Origin: Myxococcaceae bacterium
Lineage (GTDB): Bacteria > Myxococcota > Myxococcia > Myxococcales > Myxococcaceae
Direction: 5' to 3'
NCBI GenBank assembly: GCA_016926755.1
Contig: JAFGNZ010000128.1
Span: 1 to 64,000 of the forward strand
DNA length: 64,000 nt
Under the pieces are notes generated by a model. It saw only the letters and a program-made list of their open reading frames with translations, searched no databases and had not been told where the DNA came from. This document shows positions 44,401 to 51,847 of the stretch, piece after piece. The position numbers and the translations under genes were made by a program. The number at the start of each line of letters is the position of its first letter. The stretch's first letter is position 1.

Positions 44401-45238
44401 GCAGCTCCAGACACAGCGCCTCCAGATCCTCCGGGATGCCCGACACGAGCGTGCCAGGTGGCGGCGGAGGCGCGGCGGCGGGCGCCTTGATGTCCGGCGG
44501 TCTCCCCGCCAGCGCCTCGTAGAGCATCACCCCGACGGAGTACCAGTCCGCCGCGGGCCCCACCGGTCGCGCCGCGGCCTGCTCGGGGGCCATGTACCGC
44601 GGCGTGCCCGCGCCCTTGCCCTCCTGGAGCCCCGCCTCCAGGTCCGTCACCAGGCCGAAGTCGAGCAGGACCACCCGCCCGCTCTCGGCCACCATCACGT
44701 TGGACGGCTTGATGTCCCGGTGCAGCTTCCCCGCGCCATGGAGGAAGAGCAGCCCCTCGGCGAGCTGCCGGAGCGCGGCGCGCAGCCGCTGCTCGTCGAA
44801 CGGAGGCCCTCCCGCGCCGGGCACGCGCACCGCCTCCAGGAAGGAGCACCCCCGGATCAGCTCCAGCGTGAAGAACCACTGCTCCCCGTCCGAGTGCAGC
44901 TCGTAGAACTGCACGAGGTTCGGGTGAGCCATGCCCGTGAGCGTGCGGAACTCCTGCTTGAAGAACAGGAGCGCCTGCGGATCCCTGCGGCGCATCAGCT
45001 TGAGCGCCACCGCCGCGTTGCGCTCGCGATCATGAGCCTCGAAGACGGCGCCGAAGGCCCCGGCGCCCAGCTGGCGCTGGAGGACGAACCGCTCGGAGCT
45101 CCAGCCTCGAAAGAGCTCGATCTTGCCCGGCACCACGGTGTCGGAGGGCCCCTCCACGGGCGCATCCGAGACGTGGGCCAGCTCTCGCAGGAACGCGAGC
45201 GTCGAGGCACCATCCTTCGAGGCATCGTCCGCGCTCAT
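41447..45238 (-). CDS. Giant Ser/Thr kinase with ATPase and TPR domains
   Basis: 1263 residues, the layout of PknK-like regulators. Kinase domain (about 45-305) with LGAGAFGAVFEAHD, Lys78 in VALKLMRRRD, HRDIKPSNVMV, DFGLVTD and APEQA. An AAA-type ATPase follows from about 315 (Walker A GPSGMGKSALAHHFLEGL, Walker B LVLFIDDIQWGDLDSVALLL, sensor LLIASYRQDE), then a winged-helix and helical region and TPR repeats to the C-terminus (RYAVQAATRAHEVLAFDRAA, VTGVHTMTRGDYRKAEALLR). No membrane segment, so cytoplasmic. It has the architecture of STAND signalling proteins that open on ligand binding. Convergent with the methyltransferase gene (18-base gap). Confidence 0.93.
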   Translation of the reverse strand: MSADDASKDGASTLAFLRELAHVSDAPVEGPSDTVVPGKIELFRGWSSERFVLQRQLGAGAFGAVFEAHDRERNAAVALKLMRRRDPQALLFFKQEFRTLTGMAHPNLVQFYELHSDGEQWFFTLELIRGCSFLEAVRVPGAGGPPFDEQRLRAALRQLAEGLLFLHGAGKLHRDIKPSNVMVAESGRVVLLDFGLVTDLEAGLQEGKGAGTPRYMAPEQAAARPVGPAADWYSVGVMLYEALAGRPPDIKAPAAAPPPPPGTLVSGIPEDLEALCLELLAPVPEQRPSGAEVLERLTRSEARPALGERPSSLRTAFVGRGAQLRRLEQALTEVRAGSTAVALLHGPSGMGKSALAHHFLEGLQPERAGEARVVLSGRCFEQESVPYKLLDSLVDALYRHLRRMPRAELEPLLPPDLGALARLFPVLGQLPGSPVASRVEAADPAQLRRRGAWALRELLVGLAQRGPLVLFIDDIQWGDLDSVALLLEVLRPPYVPALLLIASYRQDEVETSPALSAFLQALRAEPYTRLVVHDVEVGELEGSESEALMRTLLGASAERRSPAPALASEGRGSPFFLTELARYLQETGQPRPPVAEGATPEGLPMGLDAVIQARLRRLPESARRLLEVISVAGQPLPRTSASRVASGAAGGEEELQALALLRAGQLLRVRRVEGREELLLYHDRIREAVLTRLAPEVRRGHHRGLAQVLEESGRAELEQLVFHFREAGELPKSARYAVQAATRAHEVLAFDRAARLYRAALETGTLASEEAHALKARLGEALTSAGRPREAAEAHLQVAEAVVPDRALVHRRQAMEQLLLGGYTEEGLQALARVLREAGLSQPSTSLGALLSLAARQLWLKVRGLGFKPRSAAELPEDTLRRIDTCWAAAMGLGITNPIRSADFQTRHMLLALRAGEPYRISRALAIHAFSRSLLGARRGERVERLLRAARELAEQASHPHAIGLSLIVTGVHTMTRGDYRKAEALLREAATLLQERCAGVPWELDLARTQQAACLWQLGELQQLTALVRSLLEDARERGNLHCETMVRLTSDYFVHLAADEPARARETLRVAMRAWTQRSYHLQHYRESAAQVRIALYLGEGPRALEIIRGRRFLLWRSGLMRVQAFRVEARYWGALALLAAEPRGEGAVLRETLRAAKALESEGVSWAEAPMGALLRAAVARRKGDDAEALRWLSVAEEGARAHSMAPMAAFIQRRRGEVMGGDEGRALMSQSEAWAAGQLVRAPARLAAIMTPSMTVPRS

Positions 45239-45278
45239 GCCCCGAGCCTACTCCGCCGGGCAGACAGCGAGGAGAGGG

Positions 45279-48200
45279 TCAGCGGTTGATGACGAACCCG
45301 CAGGCCGAGTCGAGCACCACCTTCGCGCCCGACAGCGCGTTCATCAGCCGCTCGTAGTGCGTGCGCTCCGCGTCCAGCTGCGCCTCCAGCGCCTCGGCGG
45401 CCAGCCCCTGGTGCCCCAGCGACAGCTTCATCCGCTCCAGCGTGGCATCACGCTCGGCCTCGAGGGCCTTCTTCGCCTTCGCCGCGAGCTTGCCCAGCTC
45501 CGCCTCGGCCGCCTTCTGCCCCACCGGCACCGCCGCGTCCACGAAGGCGCCGATGCCCGGGAAGGCCCGCGACACCTCGTCTCCCTTGAGCGCGCGCCCG
45601 TCCGCCTCCAGCACCGGCAGCAGGCTCGCGTCCGCCTTCGGTCCGCCCGGCCCCTCCGCCACCGCCACATGCAGCAGCGTGCGCTCCAGGAAGCGCGCGA
45701 GCTGACGGCTCGGCACGCGGGCGCCCGGCGAGGTGTCCTCGGGCTCGGGCAGCTGCACGTGGTAGAGCAGCTCCAGCCCGCGCGCCTTGAGCGGCCCGCG
45801 CTTCTCCAGGAAGCGGAACCCGCTGCGCCCGTAAGGCCCGTCCCGCAGGAAGCCGAACAGCGCCTCCACCAGCGAGTGCCCCGTGGCGAAGTACTCCAGC
45901 TCCTCGGCCTCCACCGCCGTGTCGCGCCAGAAGGTGCCCAGCACCGTCCGGTCCTCCATCACGTCCAGGCCCGGCAGCCCCTCCACGTTGAGCGCGTGGC
46001 CGAAGTGGAACGCGCACTGGAAGGCCTCCACCTCCTCGTCCGTGTCCACCCGGATGCCCACCCGCTTCGCCAGCTCGGTGACGGACTCCTCCAGCCGCTC
46101 GTCCAAGTCCCTCGCCACGCTCCAGAGCCCATCCTCCAGCGACGGCTCCTCCTCCTCGTCCGCCTCGATGCCCATGCGCGCCTGCGCCCGCGCCACCAGC
46201 CGCGCCACCGCCGGCTTGTCGAAGGAGCGCACGTCCAGCAGCGGATCATACGCGCGCTTCACCTGCGCCCGCGCCCCCTCCACCTTCGCCTTCAGCTCCG
46301 CCGCGTACGCCACCCGCGCCTCGCGCGGCAGCAGCGCCAGCTCGGCCAGCCGGTCCTCCACCTCCTCCAGCACCGCGTCCAGCCCGCCCACCGTCTCGCC
46401 GAAGACGCCCACCGCGTCCGCCAGCAGCATCAGCACGTCCGAGGCCAGCGTGCCCGCCGGATCGAACACGTGGATCTCCACCGGCTTCGTCTGCCCGATG
46501 CGATCCAGGCGGCCGATGCGCTGCTCCACGGTGGCGGGGCTCCACGGCAAGTCGTAGTGCACCAAGTGGTGCGAGAACTGGAAGTTGCGGCCCTCGCCGC
46601 CCACCTCCGTGCACACCAGCACCCGCGGGCCCTCGGGATCTCGGAAGCGCGCCACCTGCCTGTCCCGCTCCACCAGCGGCAGATCGCCGTGGTAGCCCAG
46701 CGCCTCGATGCCCTCGCGCCCCAGCTCCGCCTGGAGCGCCTCCAGCGTGTCGCGGCTCTCGGTGAAGACCAGCACCTTGGCGGTGGCCTCCGAGGCCCAG
46801 ATGCCGCGCAGCACGCCCAGGAACGCCAGGAACTTCGCGTCCCTCGCGGGGAGCTTGAGGTTCGCGGCCTTGAGGACCGGGTTGGCGCCCACCGCGCCCG
46901 CGAACGCCGCGGGGCTGGACTCCAGCCGGCGCAGCACGTTGGCCAGGGGCGCGCCGCGCAGGCTCGAGCCCGCCAGCGCCGCCAGGGCCGCGTCCCGCGT
47001 CTTCAGCTCCTCGGCGGAGAGCTTCACGGGGTGACGGTGCAGGCGCCGGGTGGAGAAGCCGCCCACCACCGCGCGCCGGTTGCGCACCAGCCGATCGGAC
47101 AGGCTGTACGTCTCCGCCAGGTGCTCCAGCAGCGCCTCGCGATCCTTGAGCGCCTGGAGCTTCGCGTCCCCGGGGAAGCGCTTCGCCAGCGCCTTCACCG
47201 CCGCCGCGGGCGCGGTGCCCTCCAGCAGCGCGCGCACCGCGCCGGACAGCTCCTCCTGCCGGGCCAGGCGCTCCTCGAAGCCCTTCACCGTGGGCGCGCT
47301 GGCCGCGTCGATCAGGGTGAGCAGCCCGTGGTACTCGGCTGGATCCAGCTGCATGGGCGTGGCGGTGAGCAGCAGCAGGCCCCAGCAGTTGCCCGCCAGC
47401 CCCTGGGCGGCCTCGAAGGCCTTCTCGCCCTTGAGGTGGTGCGCCTCGTCGATGATGACCAGATCCCAGAACGCGTCCTCCTGGGCCACGGCGCGCCGGT
47501 GCTCCTCGGAGCGCGCGAGCAGCTCCAGGCTCGTCACCACCAGCGGGAAGCGCGCCCACGGGGAGCCCTCGGGCTGCTCCTTGAGGGACTGCGCGTACCG
47601 GTCCGAGTCCATCAGCGTGAAGAGCTGGTTGAACTTGTGGAACAGCTCCACCAGCCACTGCACGGTGAGGTGGCTGGGCGCCACCACCAGCACGCGCCGC
47701 GCCAGGCCCGACAGCCGCAGGGCGCTGAACACCATGCCCGCCTCGATCGTCTTGCCCAGGCCCACCTCGTCGGCCAGCACGAAGCGCGGGCGGCGCGCGG
47801 ACAGCACCCGCTGCACCACCCCCACCTGGTGCGGCTTCACCATCACCCGGCTGGCCAGCAGCGCGCCCAACGCATCACAGCGGCGCTCATCGTCCAGCAC
47901 CAGCGCCTGCTTGCGCAGCACGAAGGCCTTGGCGTCCCCCACCCGGCCCTCGCGCAGCGTGGCCAGCAGATCCGAGCGCGGCGGCAGCGCGCGCACCTCG
48001 GACTCGGGCATCTCGTCCTCCTCGCCCGTGTCCTCGTAGCGGATGACGTAGCGGCGCAGGCCTCGGCCGCCGGGCTCCTCGCGCACCACGCTGGCCCGCC
48101 GGCCCTTGGCGGTGACGATGGGCTCACCGGCCGGCAGCGCGTACGGCACCAGCGCGCCGCCCTTGGTGGACACCAGCACTGGCGCATCCTCCCGAGCAGG

Positions 48201-48311
48201 GAAGAAGACGACCGCCTTGGCGCCTCCCTCCTGCAGCAGGGCCAGGTGCCCCACGCCCCACTCGGGCTGCGGGAGATAACGGACCTTGAGACCTTCGACG
48301 AGTGGCGGCAT
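45279..48311 (-). CDS. RapA-like SNF2 helicase
   Basis: 1010 residues from the ATG at 48311; a longer frame to 48494 would extend into intergenic DNA. SNF2-family helicase with Q/Walker A region HQVGVVQRVLS..RPRFVLADEVGLGKTIEAGM, DEAH box VIIDEAHHLKGEKAFEAA, TATPMQLDPAEYHGLLTLI, and motifs V-VI GRNFQFSHHLVHYDLPWSPA and QRIGRLDRIGQTKPVEI. This is the RapA/HepA subgroup that recycles RNA polymerase from stalled complexes; the length fits (about 970 in E. coli). The N-terminal tandem Tudor-like part (residues 1-130) and the helical C-terminus (LGKLAAKAKKALEAERDATL) complete it. A hairpin (48331-48361) precedes the start codon. Confidence 0.93.
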   Translation of the reverse strand: MPPLVEGLKVRYLPQPEWGVGHLALLQEGGAKAVVFFPAREDAPVLVSTKGGALVPYALPAGEPIVTAKGRRASVVREEPGGRGLRRYVIRYEDTGEEDEMPESEVRALPPRSDLLATLREGRVGDAKAFVLRKQALVLDDERRCDALGALLASRVMVKPHQVGVVQRVLSARRPRFVLADEVGLGKTIEAGMVFSALRLSGLARRVLVVAPSHLTVQWLVELFHKFNQLFTLMDSDRYAQSLKEQPEGSPWARFPLVVTSLELLARSEEHRRAVAQEDAFWDLVIIDEAHHLKGEKAFEAAQGLAGNCWGLLLLTATPMQLDPAEYHGLLTLIDAASAPTVKGFEERLARQEELSGAVRALLEGTAPAAAVKALAKRFPGDAKLQALKDREALLEHLAETYSLSDRLVRNRRAVVGGFSTRRLHRHPVKLSAEELKTRDAALAALAGSSLRGAPLANVLRRLESSPAAFAGAVGANPVLKAANLKLPARDAKFLAFLGVLRGIWASEATAKVLVFTESRDTLEALQAELGREGIEALGYHGDLPLVERDRQVARFRDPEGPRVLVCTEVGGEGRNFQFSHHLVHYDLPWSPATVEQRIGRLDRIGQTKPVEIHVFDPAGTLASDVLMLLADAVGVFGETVGGLDAVLEEVEDRLAELALLPREARVAYAAELKAKVEGARAQVKRAYDPLLDVRSFDKPAVARLVARAQARMGIEADEEEEPSLEDGLWSVARDLDERLEESVTELAKRVGIRVDTDEEVEAFQCAFHFGHALNVEGLPGLDVMEDRTVLGTFWRDTAVEAEELEYFATGHSLVEALFGFLRDGPYGRSGFRFLEKRGPLKARGLELLYHVQLPEPEDTSPGARVPSRQLARFLERTLLHVAVAEGPGGPKADASLLPVLEADGRALKGDEVSRAFPGIGAFVDAAVPVGQKAAEAELGKLAAKAKKALEAERDATLERMKLSLGHQGLAAEALEAQLDAERTHYERLMNALSGAKVVLDSACGFVINR

Positions 48312-48330
48312 GGGCGATCGGATCAGGGGG

Positions 48331-48361
48331 CCGGAGTGAGGGGCTCGCCTCTTAACTCCGG
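48331..48361 (-). other. Long hairpin just upstream of the helicase start
   Basis: CCGGAGT and ACTCCGG form the outer stem, GAGG and CCTC the inner stem around GGCTCG. It lies 20-50 bases upstream of the helicase ATG, so it would be in the leader mRNA; its base could shield the ribosome site. There is no T run. Confidence 0.4.
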
Positions 48362-48581
48362 GCAGGCGGGAAGGCCATCCCTCTGCGCCAGGCCCCTGCC
48401 CGCCCGAGGCCTCCACACCGCGAGCCCACCCGCACTGACCTACTGAGTCAACCGAGCGGGCTCCCGGAACGGCCGCGCTTGGGGCCGAACCCATCGCTGA
48501 AATTCAAGAACTTCGTGTTCCGAGCGGCATCCTCCCATCCCCCCCTCTGGGGCGGGGCTCAGCGCCTCCCACCGCCCCTCA

Positions 48582-48598
48582 TTCTCATTTTATGAGAA
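48582..48598. repeat. Palindrome TTCTCAT-TTT-ATGAGAA with a nearby repeated half
   Basis: A 17-base perfect palindrome (7-base arms). Its left part plus flank, ATTCTCATTTT, recurs at 48682-48692, overlapping the candidate -10 of the cytochrome operon. Position and spacing fit a regulator binding site; the regulator is unknown. Confidence 0.45.
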
Positions 48599-48656
48599 GA
48601 AGGATGCCTTCCTGGAGCGCCGATGGTCCATTTTCCACATAAAAATTTCTTAACTG

Positions 48657-48686
48657 TTGAACTGTTCTGCCTGAAACGGATATTCT
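48657..48686 (+). promoter_or_regulatory. Possible promoter of the cytochrome-FIST-kinase operon
   Basis: TTGAAC (48657-48662), an 18-base gap, then TATTCT (48681-48686). Each box matches four of six consensus bases. It would give a leader of about 140 bases before the ATG at 48830, containing the two hairpins described next. Confidence 0.28.
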
Positions 48687-48743
48687 CATTTTGGCTCTTG
48701 TTTGCCTCTTCCAGATAAACCAGGAAAAGGCGATTCTCTAGTC

Positions 48744-48808
48744 CTCTCTGAGAGTTCAGAGAGAACAGGGGAACATACTCACAGGCCGAGGTGCCTTCTC
48801 CACCTCGG
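48744..48808 (+). other. Two leader hairpins before the multihaem cytochrome gene
   Basis: CTCTCTGA GAGT TCAGAGAG (48744-48763) and CCGAGGTG CCTTCTC CACCTCGG (48786-48808), each with an 8-base perfect stem. The second ends 22 bases before the ATG, with the AAGGAGGGG site in between, so it could tune access to the ribosome site. No match to the GEMM cyclic di-GMP riboswitch core was seen. Confidence 0.42.
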
Positions 48809-48829
48809 CTATCGCAAGGAGGGGCCACC

Positions 48830-50662
48830 ATGCGTGAGGCGAATGCACCTGCGGCAACGAAGCGCGAGACCACTCAGTGGGTGGGGTCGCCAGGCGTAGG
48901 GCTCCTACTCATCGCCCTCGCGAGCCTGGTGGCCGCCTGTGGTGGGCCCGAAGAGCTCGGCTCCTCGGCCGAGTTGGACGCTCAGTCCCAGCCCATGCAT
49001 GGCGACGAGCGGCGGCCCAGGCCCCCGCCGGGCGGCAGCGTGATCGGCGTGGCCCTGGACGTGGACAACGGCAACGGCACGCCGCTGCGCATCCGGGCCG
49101 GCCAGTCCTTCTACATCAACCAGATCGACCTGCGCGCCAGCGTGGATGCCACGCAGGATGAGGGCATGGACGGGCTGCGCACCCGGGGTGACTTCGCCGG
49201 CCTGGGCTGGGGCGGCGTGCGGCAGATCGAGCAGTCGTTCGATCTGCTCCCCGGGCCCACCGGCTTCAAGCGCCGCCGCTTCTACCGGGACGCGGCGTGG
49301 ATGGACGTGCCCAGCTTCTTCACCGTGGAGCCGGTGGACGCCCGCGGCCGCCCCACGGGCCTGCCCATCGTCCTGAGCGCCGGCTCCAACGGCAGGCGCC
49401 GCGACAGCGATGACTTCTTCGTCCGCCGCTTCCGCGCCATCCAGTGGACGAATGACTGCGCCAACCCCACCGACGCGGGCTGCGCCGCCGCGCAAGACTT
49501 CAAGGCGGAGGCGCTGGTGGAGCTGCGCTATGCCCGCACCCCGGCCAAGGACAAGCTGCTCACGCTCAGCCCGCGCACCACCCAGCTGCGCCTGCGCTGG
49601 TCGCTGCGCCCAGCCGCCCCCTACACCATCCCCGTGGAGCAGGTGGCCGCCCCCTCGTTCGACTACGGCTTCTCCATCGACGTGGCCACCCTGACTCCAC
49701 CCCAGGCGGATGGCACCTACGCTCCCGGTACGGCTGTGAGCTTCCAGCTCACCTTGAAGGACGGCTCCGGCCAGCGGCTCCACCCACAGGGCTCTCTGCC
49801 GACGTATAATGAAGTCGCCTTCGGCCCGAACGAGGCGGGCATCCAGTACTACCGGGCGTTCTTCGATCCCTCGGCGACGTACTACCGCAGGAAGCACCGC
49901 GAGCGCATGCTGATCACGCAGATCGTCGGGCCGGCCCAGCAGGTCCAGCCCATCCGCTCCGTCCTCCAGCTGGAGGACTTCCTGGGTCCCAACGACGTGC
50001 AGACCACCGCCACGTTCGAGCGCGACGGCCTCTTCTCCCAGGTGCAGCTCTTCCCGCCGGGCAATGATCTCTTCGGCGGCGCGTTCGATCCGACGCACGC
50101 CGGCTGGGCTGCCCCCGTCAGCGACACGTGGACCTTCGAGCTGCCGGCCAACGCCCAGCCGGGCACCTACCTGGTCACGGTGAAGGGCCGCCGCACCTAT
50201 CTGGGCGAGGACATCCCCTACAGCCGCACCATCGAAATCCAGGTGGGCACCGCGCAGCGCACCGAGCCCGCCCTCACCACCGGCCCCTGCAACACCTGCC
50301 ACAGCCAGGGCGGCGAGCTGGCCAACGTGCTGCACGGCAACGACAACCGCGCCGCGTGCGCCGGCTGCCACGCGCCCCTGGCCTTCGAGCTGGAGGGCCC
50401 CATCTTCGTGCGCGTGCACTTCATCCACTCGCGCTCGGACCGGTTTGACGCCTCGCTGGCCCAGTGCAGCAAGTGCCACCTGACGAAGGAGAGCACCCAG
50501 CGCACCAGCAAGGCCGCCTGCCTCTCCTGCCACAAGAGCTATCCGGACTGGCACGTGCAGCGTTTCGGCCCCATTGAAAACATGTACGTGGGCGGTAGCC
50601 AAGAGTCCTTCCAGCAGTGCACCGGAAGCTGCCACACTACACACCCGCAGAGCGGCCTCTAG
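48830..50662 (+). CDS. Multihaem cytochrome c lipoprotein
   Basis: 610 residues from the ATG at 48830 with a strong AAGGAGGGG site. Lipoprotein signal ends VAAC (LIALASLVAACGGPEELGSS). Residues 45-480 are a beta-rich region with repeats (VIGVALDVDNGNGTPLRIRA, FSIDVATLTPPQADGTYAPG) and no haem motif. The C-terminal 130 carry haem sites: CNTCH, CAGCH, CSKCH and CLSCH, with one atypical CTGSCH (three residues between the cysteines). Outer-membrane lipoproteins of this kind move electrons across the envelope. It is the first of a tight run of five genes and so may be the redox sensor or the output of the regulatory genes behind it. Confidence 0.9.
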   Translation: MREANAPAATKRETTQWVGSPGVGLLLIALASLVAACGGPEELGSSAELDAQSQPMHGDERRPRPPPGGSVIGVALDVDNGNGTPLRIRAGQSFYINQIDLRASVDATQDEGMDGLRTRGDFAGLGWGGVRQIEQSFDLLPGPTGFKRRRFYRDAAWMDVPSFFTVEPVDARGRPTGLPIVLSAGSNGRRRDSDDFFVRRFRAIQWTNDCANPTDAGCAAAQDFKAEALVELRYARTPAKDKLLTLSPRTTQLRLRWSLRPAAPYTIPVEQVAAPSFDYGFSIDVATLTPPQADGTYAPGTAVSFQLTLKDGSGQRLHPQGSLPTYNEVAFGPNEAGIQYYRAFFDPSATYYRRKHRERMLITQIVGPAQQVQPIRSVLQLEDFLGPNDVQTTATFERDGLFSQVQLFPPGNDLFGGAFDPTHAGWAAPVSDTWTFELPANAQPGTYLVTVKGRRTYLGEDIPYSRTIEIQVGTAQRTEPALTTGPCNTCHSQGGELANVLHGNDNRAACAGCHAPLAFELEGPIFVRVHFIHSRSDRFDASLAQCSKCHLTKESTQRTSKAACLSCHKSYPDWHVQRFGPIENMYVGGSQESFQQCTGSCHTTHPQSGL

Positions 50663-50689
50663 CCGCCCTCGCTTCCGGGGAGGTCCTCC

Positions 50690-51847
50690 ATGGCACAAGT
50701 GAAGATGCAGTCGGCTCGAACCACTGAGAAGGAGCCGAATGCGGCCGCGGAGGACCTGATGAAGCAGCTGGGGGGCACCACCCCCAAGCTGGTGCTGATG
50801 TTCGCCTCGTATGATCGCGATCAGCTGGCGCTCAACCGCGCCGTGCGCGAGCGGCTGCCCAAGGGCACCCGCCTGGTGGGCGCCACCACCGCGGGAGAGC
50901 TGGACAACAACGGCATCTACTCCGGCTCCGTGGTGCTGGGCGCCCTCTACGGCGACTTTGACGTGGGGCTGGGCCTGGGCACCGGCCTGACCGCTGACGC
51001 CGTGGCCGCCGGCGCCAGCGCCATCAAGAAGGCGTGCGACGACCTGGGCGTGCGCCAGTCGGATCTGGATCCGCGCAAGTACGTGGGCCTCGTGATCGAC
51101 GACGGCCTGCGCTACAAGAAGGAAGAGCTGCTGCTGGGCATCCTCGAGAAGAACCAGACGCTGGTGCTCGTGGGCGGCGGCGCCTGCGCCACCGAGAACC
51201 CGGAGATGAAGACCGCCGTCCTCCACGTGGATGGCGAGGTGGCCAGCGACGCGGTGCTCGTGACCCTCTTCCGCACCAACGCCCCCTTCGCCGCGCTGCG
51301 CTCACACTGGTACCTCCCCACCGGCGAGCGGCTCACCATCACCAAGGTGGACGAGACGCACACGCGCGCCCTGGAGATCGACGGCCAGCCGGCCGCCCTG
51401 CGCTACGCCGAGCTGCTCGGGTGCCGGCCGGACGAGCTGGAGTTCATCAAGCCCAAGGGCTTCGCCGTGCGCCCGACCGCCCTCCGGGTGGGCCGCGAGT
51501 ACTTCATCCGCAGCGCCTGGAAGCCCCTCGAGGACAACTCCATCCTCTTCGCCAACCTCCTGGAGGAGAACTCCGAGCTGGAGCTGATGAAGATCGGCGA
51601 CATGGCCGGGATGACCAAGGCCTTCTTCGTCGAGGAGCTCCCCAAGCGAGTGCAGAACCCCCAGGCCACCCTGTTGTTTCACTGCAGCGGCCGCGCGGCG
51701 TTCGCGACTGCCACGGGCAAGCTGGAGGAGCTGGCCCAGACCTTGCGCTTCGCGCCCATGGCGGCTGGAATGAATGTGCACTTCGAGATCTACTCGGGGT
51801 TCCACATCAACACCACGCTGACCGTGCTGGCGTTCGGATCCAACTAG
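50690..51847 (+). CDS. FIST-domain sensor protein
   Basis: 385 residues with the two-part FIST layout. The N-terminal FIST domain (about 20-210) has LVLMFASYDRDQLALNRAVR, GATTAGELDNNGIYSGSVVLG and LGLGTGLTADAVAAGASAIK; the C-terminal domain runs from about 220 (DETHTRALEIDGQPAALRYA, then the end HFEIYSGFHINTTLTVLAFG). FIST is a ligand-binding module found beside histidine kinases in bacteria, proposed to sense small molecules such as amino acids. It starts 27 bases after the cytochrome gene and its TAG stop touches the ATG of the hybrid kinase (no gap), so sensor and kinase are made together. Confidence 0.9.
   Translation: MAQVKMQSARTTEKEPNAAAEDLMKQLGGTTPKLVLMFASYDRDQLALNRAVRERLPKGTRLVGATTAGELDNNGIYSGSVVLGALYGDFDVGLGLGTGLTADAVAAGASAIKKACDDLGVRQSDLDPRKYVGLVIDDGLRYKKEELLLGILEKNQTLVLVGGGACATENPEMKTAVLHVDGEVASDAVLVTLFRTNAPFAALRSHWYLPTGERLTITKVDETHTRALEIDGQPAALRYAELLGCRPDELEFIKPKGFAVRPTALRVGREYFIRSAWKPLEDNSILFANLLEENSELELMKIGDMAGMTKAFFVEELPKRVQNPQATLLFHCSGRAAFATATGKLEELAQTLRFAPMAAGMNVHFEIYSGFHINTTLTVLAFGSN

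Larger units (their letters stand above)
48312..48829. other. 518-base divergent intergenic region, AT-rich at its centre
   Basis: No coding sequence is supported. From the helicase side it holds a hairpin, then GC-rich filler with no clear signal, then an AT-rich block (about 48578-48740) with a palindrome and an 11-base direct repeat (ATTCTCATTTT at 48581 and 48682), a weak promoter, and two hairpins in the cytochrome leader. The AT content is much higher than that of the flanking genes. Confidence 0.6.

Noticed and set aside
45123-48446. Open plus-strand frame of 1107 codons opposite the helicase
   Set aside because: Same reason: Arg/Gln/His-rich, no motif, exactly antisense to a gene with all helicase motifs.
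48693-48829. A cyclic di-GMP (GEMM) riboswitch in the cytochrome leader
   Set aside because: GEMM elements often precede cytochrome genes, but the conserved core was not found; only two simple hairpins are present.
48559-48873. Small minus-strand frame of 104 codons in the AT-rich gap
   Set aside because: It overlaps the leader and first codons of the cytochrome gene on the other strand, has no ribosome site and no known motif. It is treated as chance.
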